DNA of 38,334 nt from an uncultured Eubacteriales bacterium (GCA_905187695.1 CAJJIY010000013.1:1-38334), one strand, 5' to 3'; shown: positions 23,971-32,083, counted from the stretch's first letter. Numbers and translations: made by a program. Notes: generated by a model from the sequence alone, not told the origin.

Positions 23971-24242
23971 TCTGCGTCCTCCGCGTCGTCCTCTTCTTCA
24001 TCCAGAAGATCGTTGTCCAGACGGTTGGCAATCGTCTCGGCCTGAATGGCGGAAAGGATCACATGTTCGCTGTCGGTCACGATCACGGCACGGGTGCGCC
24101 GTCCGCAGGTCACATCAATCGTCCGGCCCGCGTCCTTGGCATCCTGAACCAGTCGCTTGATCGGTGCCGATTCCGGGCTGACCAGCGCGACAATGCGGTC
24201 CGCCGCCATCATGTTGCCAAAGCCGATATTGATGAACTTCAT
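23967..24242 (-). CDS. remA: RemA-family DNA-binding regulator (DUF370)
   Basis: RemA is an arc-shaped DNA-binding activator of biofilm matrix genes in B. subtilis; the family is widespread in Clostridia. 91 residues, opening with the family-defining MKFINIGFGNMMAADRIVAL, then SAPIKRLVQDAK and CGRRTRAVIVTDS. The C-terminal tail is very acidic (about the last 15 residues), longer than in B. subtilis. The start at 24242 has AAGGAG upstream. It is first in the core operon, behind a perfect promoter. Confidence 0.93.
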   Translation of the reverse strand: MKFINIGFGNMMAADRIVALVSPESAPIKRLVQDAKDAGRTIDVTCGRRTRAVIVTDSEHVILSAIQAETIANRLDNDLLDEEEDDAEDAE

Positions 24243-24297
24243 AAAAAACTTCTCCTTGCCCGCCGGGAAACCCGGTGCCGGTAAATATACAAATACT

Positions 24298-24326
24298 ATT
24301 ATAATACTGTTTTTCCGATTTGTCAA
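24298..24326 (-). promoter_or_regulatory. Perfect consensus promoter of the remA-gmk-...-thiN operon
   Basis: Read leftwards: TTGACA (24326-24321), 17-nt spacer, TATAAT (24303-24298). The leader to remA is about 50 nt and contains a small GCCGGG/CCCGGT hairpin. No further strong promoter was seen in the tight gene series down to 14.2 kb. Confidence 0.85.
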
Positions 24327-24363
24327 TCATTTTTTGCACGGCCGCGGCGGGTTTCCGGCAAAG

Positions 24364-25758
24364 TCAGGCGGGCAATCTGTATTTCCGGTAACCGAAAAAG
24401 TGATAATACAGCGTAATGCAAAGACAGCACAGCATCCAGCCGGTCGGATAACCCAGCGCCATGGGCAGAAGATCGTTGGAAATGTAATGGGACATAATGA
24501 AAAGGTACAGCTGGCGGAATCCCACAAAACAGCACAGCATAATCATCATCGGCGCGGTGCTGTCCCCCGAACCGCGCAACGCGCCCGCCAGAATCTGGTT
24601 GACGCAACAACACACATAAAAGGGGGTCAGCACCCGCAGGAGAAGCGAGGCGTTGGCTACAATGGCAGGGTCTCCGTTGAAAAGTTTCGAAAGTGAAGGC
24701 GCGGCCAGTTCCATCAGTATAATCAGCACTCCGGTAATGGAAAGTGCGCATAAAAGCCCCACACGGGTGCCTTTTTTCGCCCTTTTGATGTCCCGCACCC
24801 CGCAGTTCTGCCCCACAAAAGTGGTAACTGCCATCGACAGCGACTGCATGGGCAGAAAAATCAGCTGATCCAACTTGGTGTAAGTGGTCCATCCACCCAG
24901 ATTTTCGGTCTGCGAGCCGTTGACATGAGCGATATAGGATTGCACAAACACATTGGAAAAAGCCGTGAGCGCCAACTGAATGGCACTGGGAATGCCAATC
25001 ACCAGAATCCGCCGGAGCATATCGCCGTGCAGCCGGAGTTTTTTGGGCGAAAACCGCACCGCAGAACGGGTGGTAAGCAGAGTCAGAAGCGTAAGAAGCG
25101 CCGAAAGCGTCTGCGCAATCACGGTGGCCCATGCCACACCGGCCACCCCCATGTCAAAGACAAAAACGAACAGCAGATCCAGCCCGGTGTTGGTCACGGC
25201 CGCCGCAACCAGAAAATAAAAGGGACGCGCAGAGTCGCCGATGGCCCGCAGAATTCCCGCGCCCATATTGTAAAACATCATGCTGAAAAGGCCGTAAAAA
25301 TATATGGTAAGATAGCGCCGCGCAAAAGGATAGACCTCGCCGCTCTCGCCTTCGGTCTGCAGCATCAGATGGAGCACCCGCGGCGTCGCCAGCACGCCCA
25401 GCGCTGTAAAAACGGCCCCCAGTATCAGGGTCAGCAAAAGGGCCGTATGAACGGTTTTTTCCACTTTTTCGCGGTCCTTTGCGCCAAAGTACTGCGAAAT
25501 CACCACGCCGGCGCCGGTGGCCAGCCCCGAAAAAAGCCCGATGAGGATGTTGACAATCGGCCCGACGCTGCCCACCGCCGCATAGGCGCCGTTTTCGCCG
25601 GTCTGCCCGATGACCCAGGTGTCCGCCATATTATAAAGCTGCTGAAAGAAATTGCCCAGAAGAAGCGGAAACGCAAATTTAAGAAGATTGGAGACAATGC
25701 CGCCCTGCGTCATGTCCATGTCGCGTCGGCCGAAAAACCCGTGTGCCCTTTTTTCCAT
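24364..25758 (-). CDS. MATE family efflux transporter
   Basis: A multidrug and toxin extrusion-type exporter, normally driven by sodium or proton gradients. 464 residues and about twelve hydrophobic spans in two halves. Family features are MTQGGIVSNLLKFAFPLLLGNFFQQLYNMADTW-like N-terminal sequence, QYFGAKD after the third span, and the second-half match FVGQNCGVRD. The start at 25758 (MEKRAHGF) has AGGTGGAG before it. The frame extends upstream only through the tRNA terminator. There is no room for a normal promoter between the tRNA-Arg and this gene. Substrate unknown. Confidence 0.9.
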   Translation of the reverse strand: MEKRAHGFFGRRDMDMTQGGIVSNLLKFAFPLLLGNFFQQLYNMADTWVIGQTGENGAYAAVGSVGPIVNILIGLFSGLATGAGVVISQYFGAKDREKVEKTVHTALLLTLILGAVFTALGVLATPRVLHLMLQTEGESGEVYPFARRYLTIYFYGLFSMMFYNMGAGILRAIGDSARPFYFLVAAAVTNTGLDLLFVFVFDMGVAGVAWATVIAQTLSALLTLLTLLTTRSAVRFSPKKLRLHGDMLRRILVIGIPSAIQLALTAFSNVFVQSYIAHVNGSQTENLGGWTTYTKLDQLIFLPMQSLSMAVTTFVGQNCGVRDIKRAKKGTRVGLLCALSITGVLIILMELAAPSLSKLFNGDPAIVANASLLLRVLTPFYVCCCVNQILAGALRGSGDSTAPMMIMLCCFVGFRQLYLFIMSHYISNDLLPMALGYPTGWMLCCLCITLYYHFFGYRKYRLPA

Positions 25759-25785
25759 CTCTCCACCTCTTCCCTTGTAAAAGTC

Positions 25786-25826
25786 AAAAAGAAAACGACA
25801 ATTTTCCACCGAAAATTGTCGTTTTC
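25786..25826 (-). terminator. Perfect 16-bp terminator hairpin after tRNA-Arg
   Basis: GAAAACGACAATTTTC (25791-25806) and GAAAATTGTCGTTTTC (25811-25826) around CACC. Read leftwards a T-run follows. It lies between tRNA-Arg(ACG) and the MATE gene. Confidence 0.85.
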
Positions 25827-25829
25827 TTC

Positions 25830-25906
25830 TGGCGCGGCATGGGGGACTCGAACCCTCGACCTACTGGTTCGTAGCCAGGCACTCTATCCAACTGAGCTAA
25901 TGCCGC
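25830..25906 (-). tRNA. tRNA-Arg(ACG)
   Basis: Read leftwards: acceptor GCGGCAT/ATGCCGC, D arm AGCTCAGTTGGATAGAGT, anticodon loop CTACGAA (ACG, expected to be read as inosine-CG), T-loop GTTCGAGTC, discriminator G, encoded CCA. The anticodon stem CCTGG/CCAGT has four pairs plus a C27-U43 mismatch at its base. Confidence 0.94.
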
Positions 25907-25931
25907 ATGTACCCCTTCGGCGTACTTTCAT

Positions 25932-25960
25932 ATTATAAATCGGCATTTCCTTTTTGTCAA
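25932..25960 (-). promoter_or_regulatory. Perfect consensus promoter of tRNA-Arg(ACG)
   Basis: Read leftwards: TTGACA (25960-25955), 17-nt spacer, TATAAT (25937-25932), 25 nt before the tRNA. Confidence 0.85.
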
Positions 25961-26020
25961 GGGGTATTTTTCAAAAAAGCAAAAATTTTAGGCCCGGGCG
26001 GAAATATTTGCAAAAACCCC

Positions 26021-26049
26021 TTGAAAATTCAAGCAAAATGAGATACAAT
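26021..26049 (+). promoter_or_regulatory. Promoter of efp
   Basis: TTGAAA (26021-26026), 17-nt spacer, TACAAT (26044-26049), about 70 nt before the start codon. Confidence 0.75.
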
Positions 26050-26121
26050 AAATACATATTGGTCTGTTTGGCGGCAAAGCCGCGCTTTCACAAATCTTTT
26101 TTCCGCTTTGGGAGGTATAAA

Positions 26122-26682
26122 ATGGTAGTAGCAGGCGATTTCAAAAACGGTATCACCTTTGACGACGGACAAGGCAATGTCCTACAGGTGGTGGAGTTCC
26201 AGCATGTCAAGCCCGGCAAAGGCGCGGCCTTCGTCCGCACCAAACTGAAGAATGTCATCACCGGCGCGGTGATTGAAAAAACCTTCAACCCCACCGATAA
26301 GTTTGAAAACGCTTATATCGAGCGTAAGGAAATGCAGTATTCCTACAAGGACGGCGACCTTTACTACTTTATGGATATGGAAACCTTTGATATGCTGCCC
26401 CTGAACAGCGACAAACTGCCTGACAGCTTCAAGTTTGTCAAGGAAGAGATGATGTGCAAAATCATTTCCTACAAGGGTAATGTTTTCGGTGTGGAGCCGC
26501 CCACATTCGTGGAGCTGGCCGTGGCCAAGACCGATCCCGGCTTTGCCGGCAACACGGCCACCAACACCCTCAAGCCCGCCACGCTGGAGACCGGCGCAGA
26601 GATTAAAGTGCCGCTCTTCATCAACGAGGGCGATGTGCTGAAGATCGACACGCGGACGGGTGAATATCTGTCCCGCGCCTGA
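26122..26682 (+). CDS. efp: Translation elongation factor P
   Basis: Rescues ribosomes stalled at proline stretches. 186 residues: KOW-like domain I with the tip loop HVKPGKGAAFVR, whose Lys is the position modified in many bacteria, then the two OB folds, ending IKVPLFINEGDVLKIDTRTG. The start at 26122 has GGGAGG six bases upstream. The open frame upstream (25954) passes through the promoter and is not coding. It is followed by a CD1247-like gene in the same transcript. Confidence 0.96.
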   Translation: MVVAGDFKNGITFDDGQGNVLQVVEFQHVKPGKGAAFVRTKLKNVITGAVIEKTFNPTDKFENAYIERKEMQYSYKDGDLYYFMDMETFDMLPLNSDKLPDSFKFVKEEMMCKIISYKGNVFGVEPPTFVELAVAKTDPGFAGNTATNTLKPATLETGAEIKVPLFINEGDVLKIDTRTGEYLSRA

Positions 26683-26704
26683 GAAAAAGAAAGGAGTACA
26701 CCTC

Positions 26705-27136
26705 ATGAAAATGAAGGAAAAATCCGCGTACCTCAAGGGCCTTGCCGATGGTCTGGAATATGACAAGACCACCAAAGAAGGCAAACTGATTGCCGCGCTC
26801 ATCGATCTGGTGGACAGCATGGCCGACAAAATCGACGGCATTGACCACGACCTGGAAGAACTCAATGACTATGTTGAGGAGATCGACGAAGATCTGGGCG
26901 ATGTGGAAGAAGTGCTCTGCGAAGACGATGACGAGGATGACGGGCTGTGCGACGGCGAGTGCGATGAATGCGACCGTGCCGACGAGTGCGAATATGCCGA
27001 CGAGGGAGAGACCTACGAAGTGGAATGCCCCAGTTGCGGCGAAAAGATCTGCTTTGACGAAAGTGTGGATCCCTCTTCCCTGACCTGCCCTGCCTGCGGC
27101 GAGAAATTTTCCGACGCGGACGAAAAGGACAACTGA
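26705..27136 (+). CDS. CD1247-like acidic protein with zinc ribbon
   Basis: 143 residues. The N-terminal ~35 (KSAYLKGLADGLEYDKTTKE, then GKLIAALIDLV) match the clostridial CD1247 N-terminal domain. A helical, very acidic middle follows (likely coiled coil, residues ~36-80), then Cys-rich acidic sequence and a zinc ribbon with CPSCGEKICF and CPACGEKF. AAAGGAG before 26705 fixes the start. It follows efp by 22 nt, a common pairing in Clostridia, and ends at a strong terminator. Function unknown; the context suggests a link to translation. Confidence 0.82.
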   Translation: MKMKEKSAYLKGLADGLEYDKTTKEGKLIAALIDLVDSMADKIDGIDHDLEELNDYVEEIDEDLGDVEEVLCEDDDEDDGLCDGECDECDRADECEYADEGETYEVECPSCGEKICFDESVDPSSLTCPACGEKFSDADEKDN

Positions 27137-27146
27137 TTGCAAATGA

Positions 27147-27183
27147 TAAAAAGCCGTGCGGAAAATTCCGCACGGCTTTTTTA
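27147..27183. terminator. Bidirectional terminator
   Basis: AAGCCGTGCGGAA (27151-27163) pairs with TTCCGCACGGCTT, A-run left and T-run right. It ends the efp operon and, leftwards, the long glycan/ChrA operon whose last stop codon it overlaps. Confidence 0.9.
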
Positions 27184-27750
27184 TCGGTATAAAAGGATGC
27201 CGGCCACGCCGGAAAGAAAGATCAGCAAAATGGGAGAAATGGCCCGGCCGCGCAACCGACGGTAAAGAAAAGCCAGCAACGAAAGTGAAAGCAAAAGTCC
27301 AAGCGCTTTTGGGTCAAAGGAAAATCCGCCGGCAACCGTCGTAATACCAAAGACCAAAGAAAGAAACATTGTCACGGCGGTGGCAAGAATCAGCGCCACC
27401 ACTGCCGGTCGGACACCGAGCAGTGCGGCGCGGACTCCTTTGTATCGCAAAAAGTTCCGGAGTGCGCTGGCAATCAGCATAATGATGATCAGCGAAGGAA
27501 GCACCACACCGGCCGTGGCGCAAAAAGCGCCGAAAATCCCGCCCTGCACAGAGCCGACATAAGTGGCCATGTTGATGGCCAGCGGACCCGGTGTGGATTC
27601 GGCCACGGCCACAAAGTTCAGCACCTCAGCTTCGCTCATCCAACCATGGGTCAGCACGGTCTCGCGGATCAATGCCAACATTCCATAGCCGCCGCCGAAA
27701 GAAACCGCGCCGATCTTTAAAAACTGAAGGAAAAGTTGCAGATAGATCAC
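27181..27750 (-). CDS. Chromate transporter (ChrA) family half, second subunit
   Basis: A half-size CHR-family membrane protein of 189 residues with about five or six spans. Family motifs are SFGGGYGML and ESTPGPLAINMATYVG near the N-terminus. Half-size members come as pairs and probably form heteromeric antiporters; known relatives export chromate, but many have other, unknown anions. It overlaps the first half upstream by four bases (ATGA). Last gene of the leftward operon. Confidence 0.9.
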   Translation of the reverse strand: MIYLQLFLQFLKIGAVSFGGGYGMLALIRETVLTHGWMSEAEVLNFVAVAESTPGPLAINMATYVGSVQGGIFGAFCATAGVVLPSLIIIMLIASALRNFLRYKGVRAALLGVRPAVVALILATAVTMFLSLVFGITTVAGGFSFDPKALGLLLSLSLLAFLYRRLRGRAISPILLIFLSGVAGILLYR

Positions 27751-28376
27751 GGCTTTTCCTCCCTGTTTTCATCGGACGTTTCGTCCTGCTCCTCACGGCG
27801 GGGATTCTTTTTTTTGAAAAGCGACGGCAGATAAAAAGCAAAAACGCCCAGCGCCCCCGCAATCAGAATATAAAAAATTGAAGAAAACCGCACCGAAAAA
27901 AGGCTGAACAGGGTCATACAAGCAAAAACGGAAAACAGAATCACCGCATTGAAAAAGCCCGGCTTCAGGATGCGGAACAGCTTGATTCCCGCCCAAAAAA
28001 CCAAAAAAACCACGCAGACCTGTATGCCTCGGAAAGCCGCCGCCACCAGCGACAACGACAAAAAGCGATCGAAAAAGAGCGAAACGGCATAGATAATGAG
28101 AAAGGAAGGCAGGCAGACGCCCAGTGTAGCCGCGAGCGAACCGGGAATACCCGCCCGCCTGAAGCCGACAAAAGTGGCGGTATTGATTGCGACAGGTCCC
28201 GGCGTGGATTCGGCAATCGCCACCATATCAATGAACTCTTCTTTCTCTATCCAGCCCTTTTTTTCCACCAACTCGCGTTCCAACAGCGGAAACATGGCAT
28301 AGCCGCCGCCAAAAGTAAAAAGTCCGATTTTAAATAAAGTGGCAAAAAGTTGCCAGAGCGTTTTTGGCCTGCTCAT
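27747..28376 (-). CDS. Chromate transporter (ChrA) family half, first subunit
   Basis: Partner of the preceding entry: 209 residues with TFGGGYAMFPLLERE and AESTPGPVAINTATFVGF in the same positions, several membrane spans, and a highly charged C-terminal tail (~25 residues, Lys/Arg/Glu) not found in its partner. The ribosome binding site is weak (GAGG 13 nt before the ATG). It lies 15 nt after the ligase/nucleotidyltransferase fusion gene, so translation may depend on that gene. The link between an anion transporter and glycan genes is only by position. Confidence 0.88.
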   Translation of the reverse strand: MSRPKTLWQLFATLFKIGLFTFGGGYAMFPLLERELVEKKGWIEKEEFIDMVAIAESTPGPVAINTATFVGFRRAGIPGSLAATLGVCLPSFLIIYAVSLFFDRFLSLSLVAAAFRGIQVCVVFLVFWAGIKLFRILKPGFFNAVILFSVFACMTLFSLFSVRFSSIFYILIAGALGVFAFYLPSLFKKKNPRREEQDETSDENREEKP

Positions 28377-28391
28377 GGAAATTTTAAAACC

Positions 28392-30968
28392 TCATTTCTT
28401 CTTGTCCTGGGCATTTTCTTCCTTGAAAAGCGCCAGCCTGTCATACACCCGGCCGCGTTCCCCGGCACTTTTCAGCATGGCAAACGGTCGCACCCGCCGT
28501 CCGCCGGAGAAAAGACGGCAAAGAATCCAGGCGGGAACAAGGAAAAGGAGCAATACGGGATGTTTTACAGCCGCCGGATGTTTTTCCCGGCATTTGTCCG
28601 CCACGCCGGAAAGAGCCGTTACAAATGCGCCATGCTCCCCCTTCCGGTGGAGCGTAACCACACCGCTCCCGGCGTAATCACTGCCTGCGCCGAAATTGCC
28701 GCTCTCCAGGAAATCGGCAAAAAGTGCGTCGGCCAACTCGCTTTCCGCCGCCTCCCCGAAAGGAGATATCGGCAAGCCGAGATAGCGCACCGAAAGCGTG
28801 CACATGGCCGCGGCAAAACGGAAAAGTCCCACTTCCCGGAGCACCGGCATCAGCCGGGCGGAAAGCGCCCCGTCCCATTCGCGCGCCGCAAACAGCGCAA
28901 AATCGGATACCTGCCGCAGGCCCAGCCCGCCCTCTCTCATGTGCTGTTGCATATGAAGCAGTAAAATAAGCGCCTGATGAAAAGCGTCCGGAACCGGGAA
29001 AGCGCAACCGTTCAGTTCCGCCGTCACCGCCGTATCCACCGTGTCCGAAAGCAGGGTGCGCAACCGGTTGCCCACCGCGCCCTCCGGTAAGCCGGAGGGT
29101 TCAAAGTGCAGTTCAATCTCCACCCGTCCGCGCCGATAGGAAATATGATGGCCGTTTTCTTCCCCGGAACAGACATACCCTTCCGAAAGCAGATAATCAC
29201 CCACCCGCGAAACGTACTCCCGGTGCAGAAGACAGTCAATATCCCCCGCTACCCGCAGTTCGGGTGTGGGATAATACCGCGCCACCGAATCCCCCTTGAG
29301 AATCGCGGCGGGGATTTTTTCTTTTAAAAGAAATTCGCACAGTTTTGCGCGTTCCGCGCTCAGGCGTTCGTTCTGCCGGAGAAGCGAAAGCGTTTTGTTT
29401 TGCAGATCAAACAAAAGTGCCTCCGGTACGGCGTCTTCCGGAAGTTTTCCCATCCCGTCTCCCACCGTTCCGAAAACCATTTGCCGCTCGGAAAGCGTCA
29501 ATACAGCCGAAAAGTCGGTTCCGGGCGGCAACTCAGGTTCCGTGCCGAAAAGTCCGGCCGACAAAAGCGAAAGAAAGGCACGCTCGGCCGACTTTTCGCT
29601 TTCCCGCTCTTCTTTCTCCCTTTCTTCCTCCAACAGCAAAAAGATCAATACCGCCGAAAACTCATAGGGGATGGGGCAGAACTCACCGGGATTGACCTGC
29701 GACATCAGGAAAAGCCCCAGATAGGAAAGCGCCAGCACGCGGGAAAGCGCGTCCCCGTTCTGCCGGCAAAGACGCACGCGGCGGTAAAAGAGGAAAGCAT
29801 AAGCCAGAATCCCCGCAATCCCCAGCCCCGCCACAATCTGCGGGATCATCATATGATACCAGTTCATCGCAAATTTTTTGGGGTCATAAATGTCCACATT
29901 GCCGGTGTATCCCAGCCCCACGCCGAACACGGGATGCGAGAGAAAATCCCCCACCGCCCGCCGCAGAAGGAGCACGCGCGGCTCATCGCCTTTGATAAAA
30001 CCGCCGTCAAACCGGAAAGAATAAAACCGGGCCAGAAAGCCCGCGCCCAAAAGCCCGGCCGCGCCCAAAAGCCCGACCAGCACGCCGTTTCGCACACGGT
30101 GCGCCCGGTCGCGCCGGAAAAGATAAACAAAGCAAAAGACCAGGAGCACCGTGCCCATCAGAAGGCCCCCGCGTGAGCCGGACATGAGAAGCGAAAGATA
30201 AATGAAGAGCGCGGGGAGCAACGGGAGCATCCGGCCGCTTCTTTGCGCATAGTAAAAAGGCGCGGGCAGACCCATCAACAGATAGGTGGCGTAGATATTC
30301 CGGCGGTCCACACTGATCAGCCGCAGATGGCCAAAATATTTGAGGTCATCCTGCATCCAGACCAGGCGCATAGCGTAAAAACGGAAAACAAAGAAAACCG
30401 CATACAGCGCCGAAAGATAAAGAATCAAAAGGAAAAAAGCACGGGCGTCATAATCCCGTTTTCGGGAAAGCTGAGATTTCATCAGCAGATAAAGCCCCAC
30501 CATGCCAAAACCAAGCCCTGCCACATAGTAAAGCGCCGCCGGATTGAAATAGGCGGCCGCCGAAAGGCAACCCACCCCGCCCAGCGTCACGGAAAGCGAG
30601 ACCGCCATCAGCGGCGCAAAGGAATCGCCCCGGCGGAACAGACCGCGGTAATAAACAAAATGGAAAATCAGCGCAAAAAGGACCGGAAAAGCCAGCGGCC
30701 AGAACCGGATAAAAACATTGAAGGAATCATAACAGTTGGAAACCAGCACCGTAAAAAAGAAGAAAGGACCGGTCGTGGCCAGAATATCGTCCGACAGCAC
30801 CAGAATGACCGAAATAAGACAGATGGCGATCGCCGCGCCCGGCACTTCAAAAGAAAAAGCCGTGGCCAAAAGGAAAAGCGTAAGAAGCGAAAAAAGCCAC
30901 TGCGGGGTCAGCAGAAAACGCCGCGTCAGCAAAAGCCAACGGGGTACGCGTGTGTCTGACAGCGTCAT
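28392..30968 (-). CDS. Fusion: O-antigen ligase/polymerase-like membrane domain plus nucleotidyltransferase-like domain
   Basis: An 858-residue two-part protein. Residues 1-445 form a polytopic membrane domain of ten or more spans with Wzy/WaaL-type landmarks: a large extracytoplasmic loop, SGSRGGLL (263-270) and HPVFGVGLG (345-353). A charged linker (EEEREKEERESEKS, ~447-460) leads to a soluble part. That part resembles the NTP_transf_5 family of uncharacterised nucleotidyltransferases: AILKGDS (555-561), then the acidic motif GDID (575-578), a third acidic site in EIELHFE (617-623) and HMQQH (672-676). A last hydrophobic segment lies at ~803-821. The ATG overlaps the preceding glycosyltransferase stop, and AAAGGAG is upstream. 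The likely role is joining or polymerising the heptose-containing glycan made by this operon. The soluble domain's role is unknown. Confidence 0.8.
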   Translation of the reverse strand: MTLSDTRVPRWLLLTRRFLLTPQWLFSLLTLFLLATAFSFEVPGAAIAICLISVILVLSDDILATTGPFFFFTVLVSNCYDSFNVFIRFWPLAFPVLFALIFHFVYYRGLFRRGDSFAPLMAVSLSVTLGGVGCLSAAAYFNPAALYYVAGLGFGMVGLYLLMKSQLSRKRDYDARAFFLLILYLSALYAVFFVFRFYAMRLVWMQDDLKYFGHLRLISVDRRNIYATYLLMGLPAPFYYAQRSGRMLPLLPALFIYLSLLMSGSRGGLLMGTVLLVFCFVYLFRRDRAHRVRNGVLVGLLGAAGLLGAGFLARFYSFRFDGGFIKGDEPRVLLLRRAVGDFLSHPVFGVGLGYTGNVDIYDPKKFAMNWYHMMIPQIVAGLGIAGILAYAFLFYRRVRLCRQNGDALSRVLALSYLGLFLMSQVNPGEFCPIPYEFSAVLIFLLLEEEREKEERESEKSAERAFLSLLSAGLFGTEPELPPGTDFSAVLTLSERQMVFGTVGDGMGKLPEDAVPEALLFDLQNKTLSLLRQNERLSAERAKLCEFLLKEKIPAAILKGDSVARYYPTPELRVAGDIDCLLHREYVSRVGDYLLSEGYVCSGEENGHHISYRRGRVEIELHFEPSGLPEGAVGNRLRTLLSDTVDTAVTAELNGCAFPVPDAFHQALILLLHMQQHMREGGLGLRQVSDFALFAAREWDGALSARLMPVLREVGLFRFAAAMCTLSVRYLGLPISPFGEAAESELADALFADFLESGNFGAGSDYAGSGVVTLHRKGEHGAFVTALSGVADKCREKHPAAVKHPVLLLFLVPAWILCRLFSGGRRVRPFAMLKSAGERGRVYDRLALFKEENAQDKKK

Positions 30969-32083
30969 TTTTTCTTCTCCTTTCCGGTTCGTTTCATCGC
31001 CTGTTCATAAGCCGTCCGGGTCTTTTCGGCCAGCGCAAGAGGGTCAAACCGGGCAAGTACCCCGGCCGCCTTTTCCCGTCTTTGCCCCGCGTCTTTCTGC
31101 GGGTCGGAAGCCACTTTTTCCATCAGCGCGCAAAGCGCCTCCCCATCCCCGACCGGGAAATAAAGCCCGTAATCGCCCGAAACCTCCCGGTTGGTTGGAA
31201 TATCCGATAACAGCAACGGCAACCCCGCGCTCATCGCCTCGGTCTGCGGAGAGCCAAAACCCTCGTAAAGACTGGGAAACACAAAAGCCGCCGCCCGGTG
31301 GTAAAGTCTTGCGCAATCCGCGCTGGAAAGATACCCCGGCAGACGGATGTCCGCGCCTTCTTCCCTTGCCAGCGCCACTTCTCTCTCAATCTCCTCATAC
31401 CCGCGCCCCGGCCGTCCGGCCAGCACCAGGGAAAAAGTGCCGAAACGGGTTTTGTTTTCACGGTAAAAGCGGCGGAAAGCGCGCAGGAGCGTCACCGGAT
31501 CTTTCCGGGTTTCCAACGTCCCGATAAACAGAAAGTACGAAGCGGGCAACAGCCCCGAAAGCGCCGGATCCTCAAAATTCCCCGCCGGGGTCGCAACCTG
31601 TTCGCGGTAAAGCCCGGGGTGGACCGTCACGCTTTTCCCGGCAGCCGCCGGGAAGCGGGCCGCCAGCTCCGCCCGCACAGCTTCCGATACCGTGAAGATC
31701 AGATCCGCCCGCGCCACGGCACGCCGGATCATGTGCCGGTTGTAAAAGGCATAGAGCGGCGGCAGCGTCTCCGGGTGGCAAAACGCCGTCAGATCATGCA
31801 CGGTCACTGCCGAAAGCACCCCCCGCGGCAACCGGCGCGGCATGGCATAGTTGGTATAATGCACCACATCAAAAGCGGCCGCCTTTTCCCGATAGCGCCG
31901 GGAGGCAAGATAGCGCAGATAGATCAGCCGGGCGCGTTTTCTCGCGCGTTGCCCCGTCCCGAAATCCTCACGCGTCACTTCCGTATCCGGCAGAGCGGAA
32001 AGCGATGAAAAAAGCGTCTCGGTATAGCGGCCGATTCCGGTGCCGACCGACTTCTGAAGGCCGTCGTCCAGTAAAATCTTCAT
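30965..32083 (-). CDS. GT4-type glycosyltransferase
   Basis: 372 residues in a GT-B fold. The N-terminal part has GTGIGRYTETL and VHDLTAF. The C-terminal donor-binding part has FIGTLETRKD (187-196) and the retaining-type motif FPSLYEGFGSPQTEAMSAGLP with Glu274 and Glu282 eight residues apart. The sugar donor cannot be read from sequence; a mannose- or heptose-type nucleotide sugar would fit the operon. AAAGGAG lies five bases before the ATG. It overlaps the next gene by four bases. Confidence 0.9.
   Translation of the reverse strand: MKILLDDGLQKSVGTGIGRYTETLFSSLSALPDTEVTREDFGTGQRARKRARLIYLRYLASRRYREKAAAFDVVHYTNYAMPRRLPRGVLSAVTVHDLTAFCHPETLPPLYAFYNRHMIRRAVARADLIFTVSEAVRAELAARFPAAAGKSVTVHPGLYREQVATPAGNFEDPALSGLLPASYFLFIGTLETRKDPVTLLRAFRRFYRENKTRFGTFSLVLAGRPGRGYEEIEREVALAREEGADIRLPGYLSSADCARLYHRAAAFVFPSLYEGFGSPQTEAMSAGLPLLLSDIPTNREVSGDYGLYFPVGDGEALCALMEKVASDPQKDAGQRREKAAGVLARFDPLALAEKTRTAYEQAMKRTGKEKKK

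Noticed and set aside
25759..25809. Extended MATE start within the terminator hairpin
   Set aside because: The extra 17 codons are encoded by the tRNA terminator. The ATG at 25758 has its own binding site.
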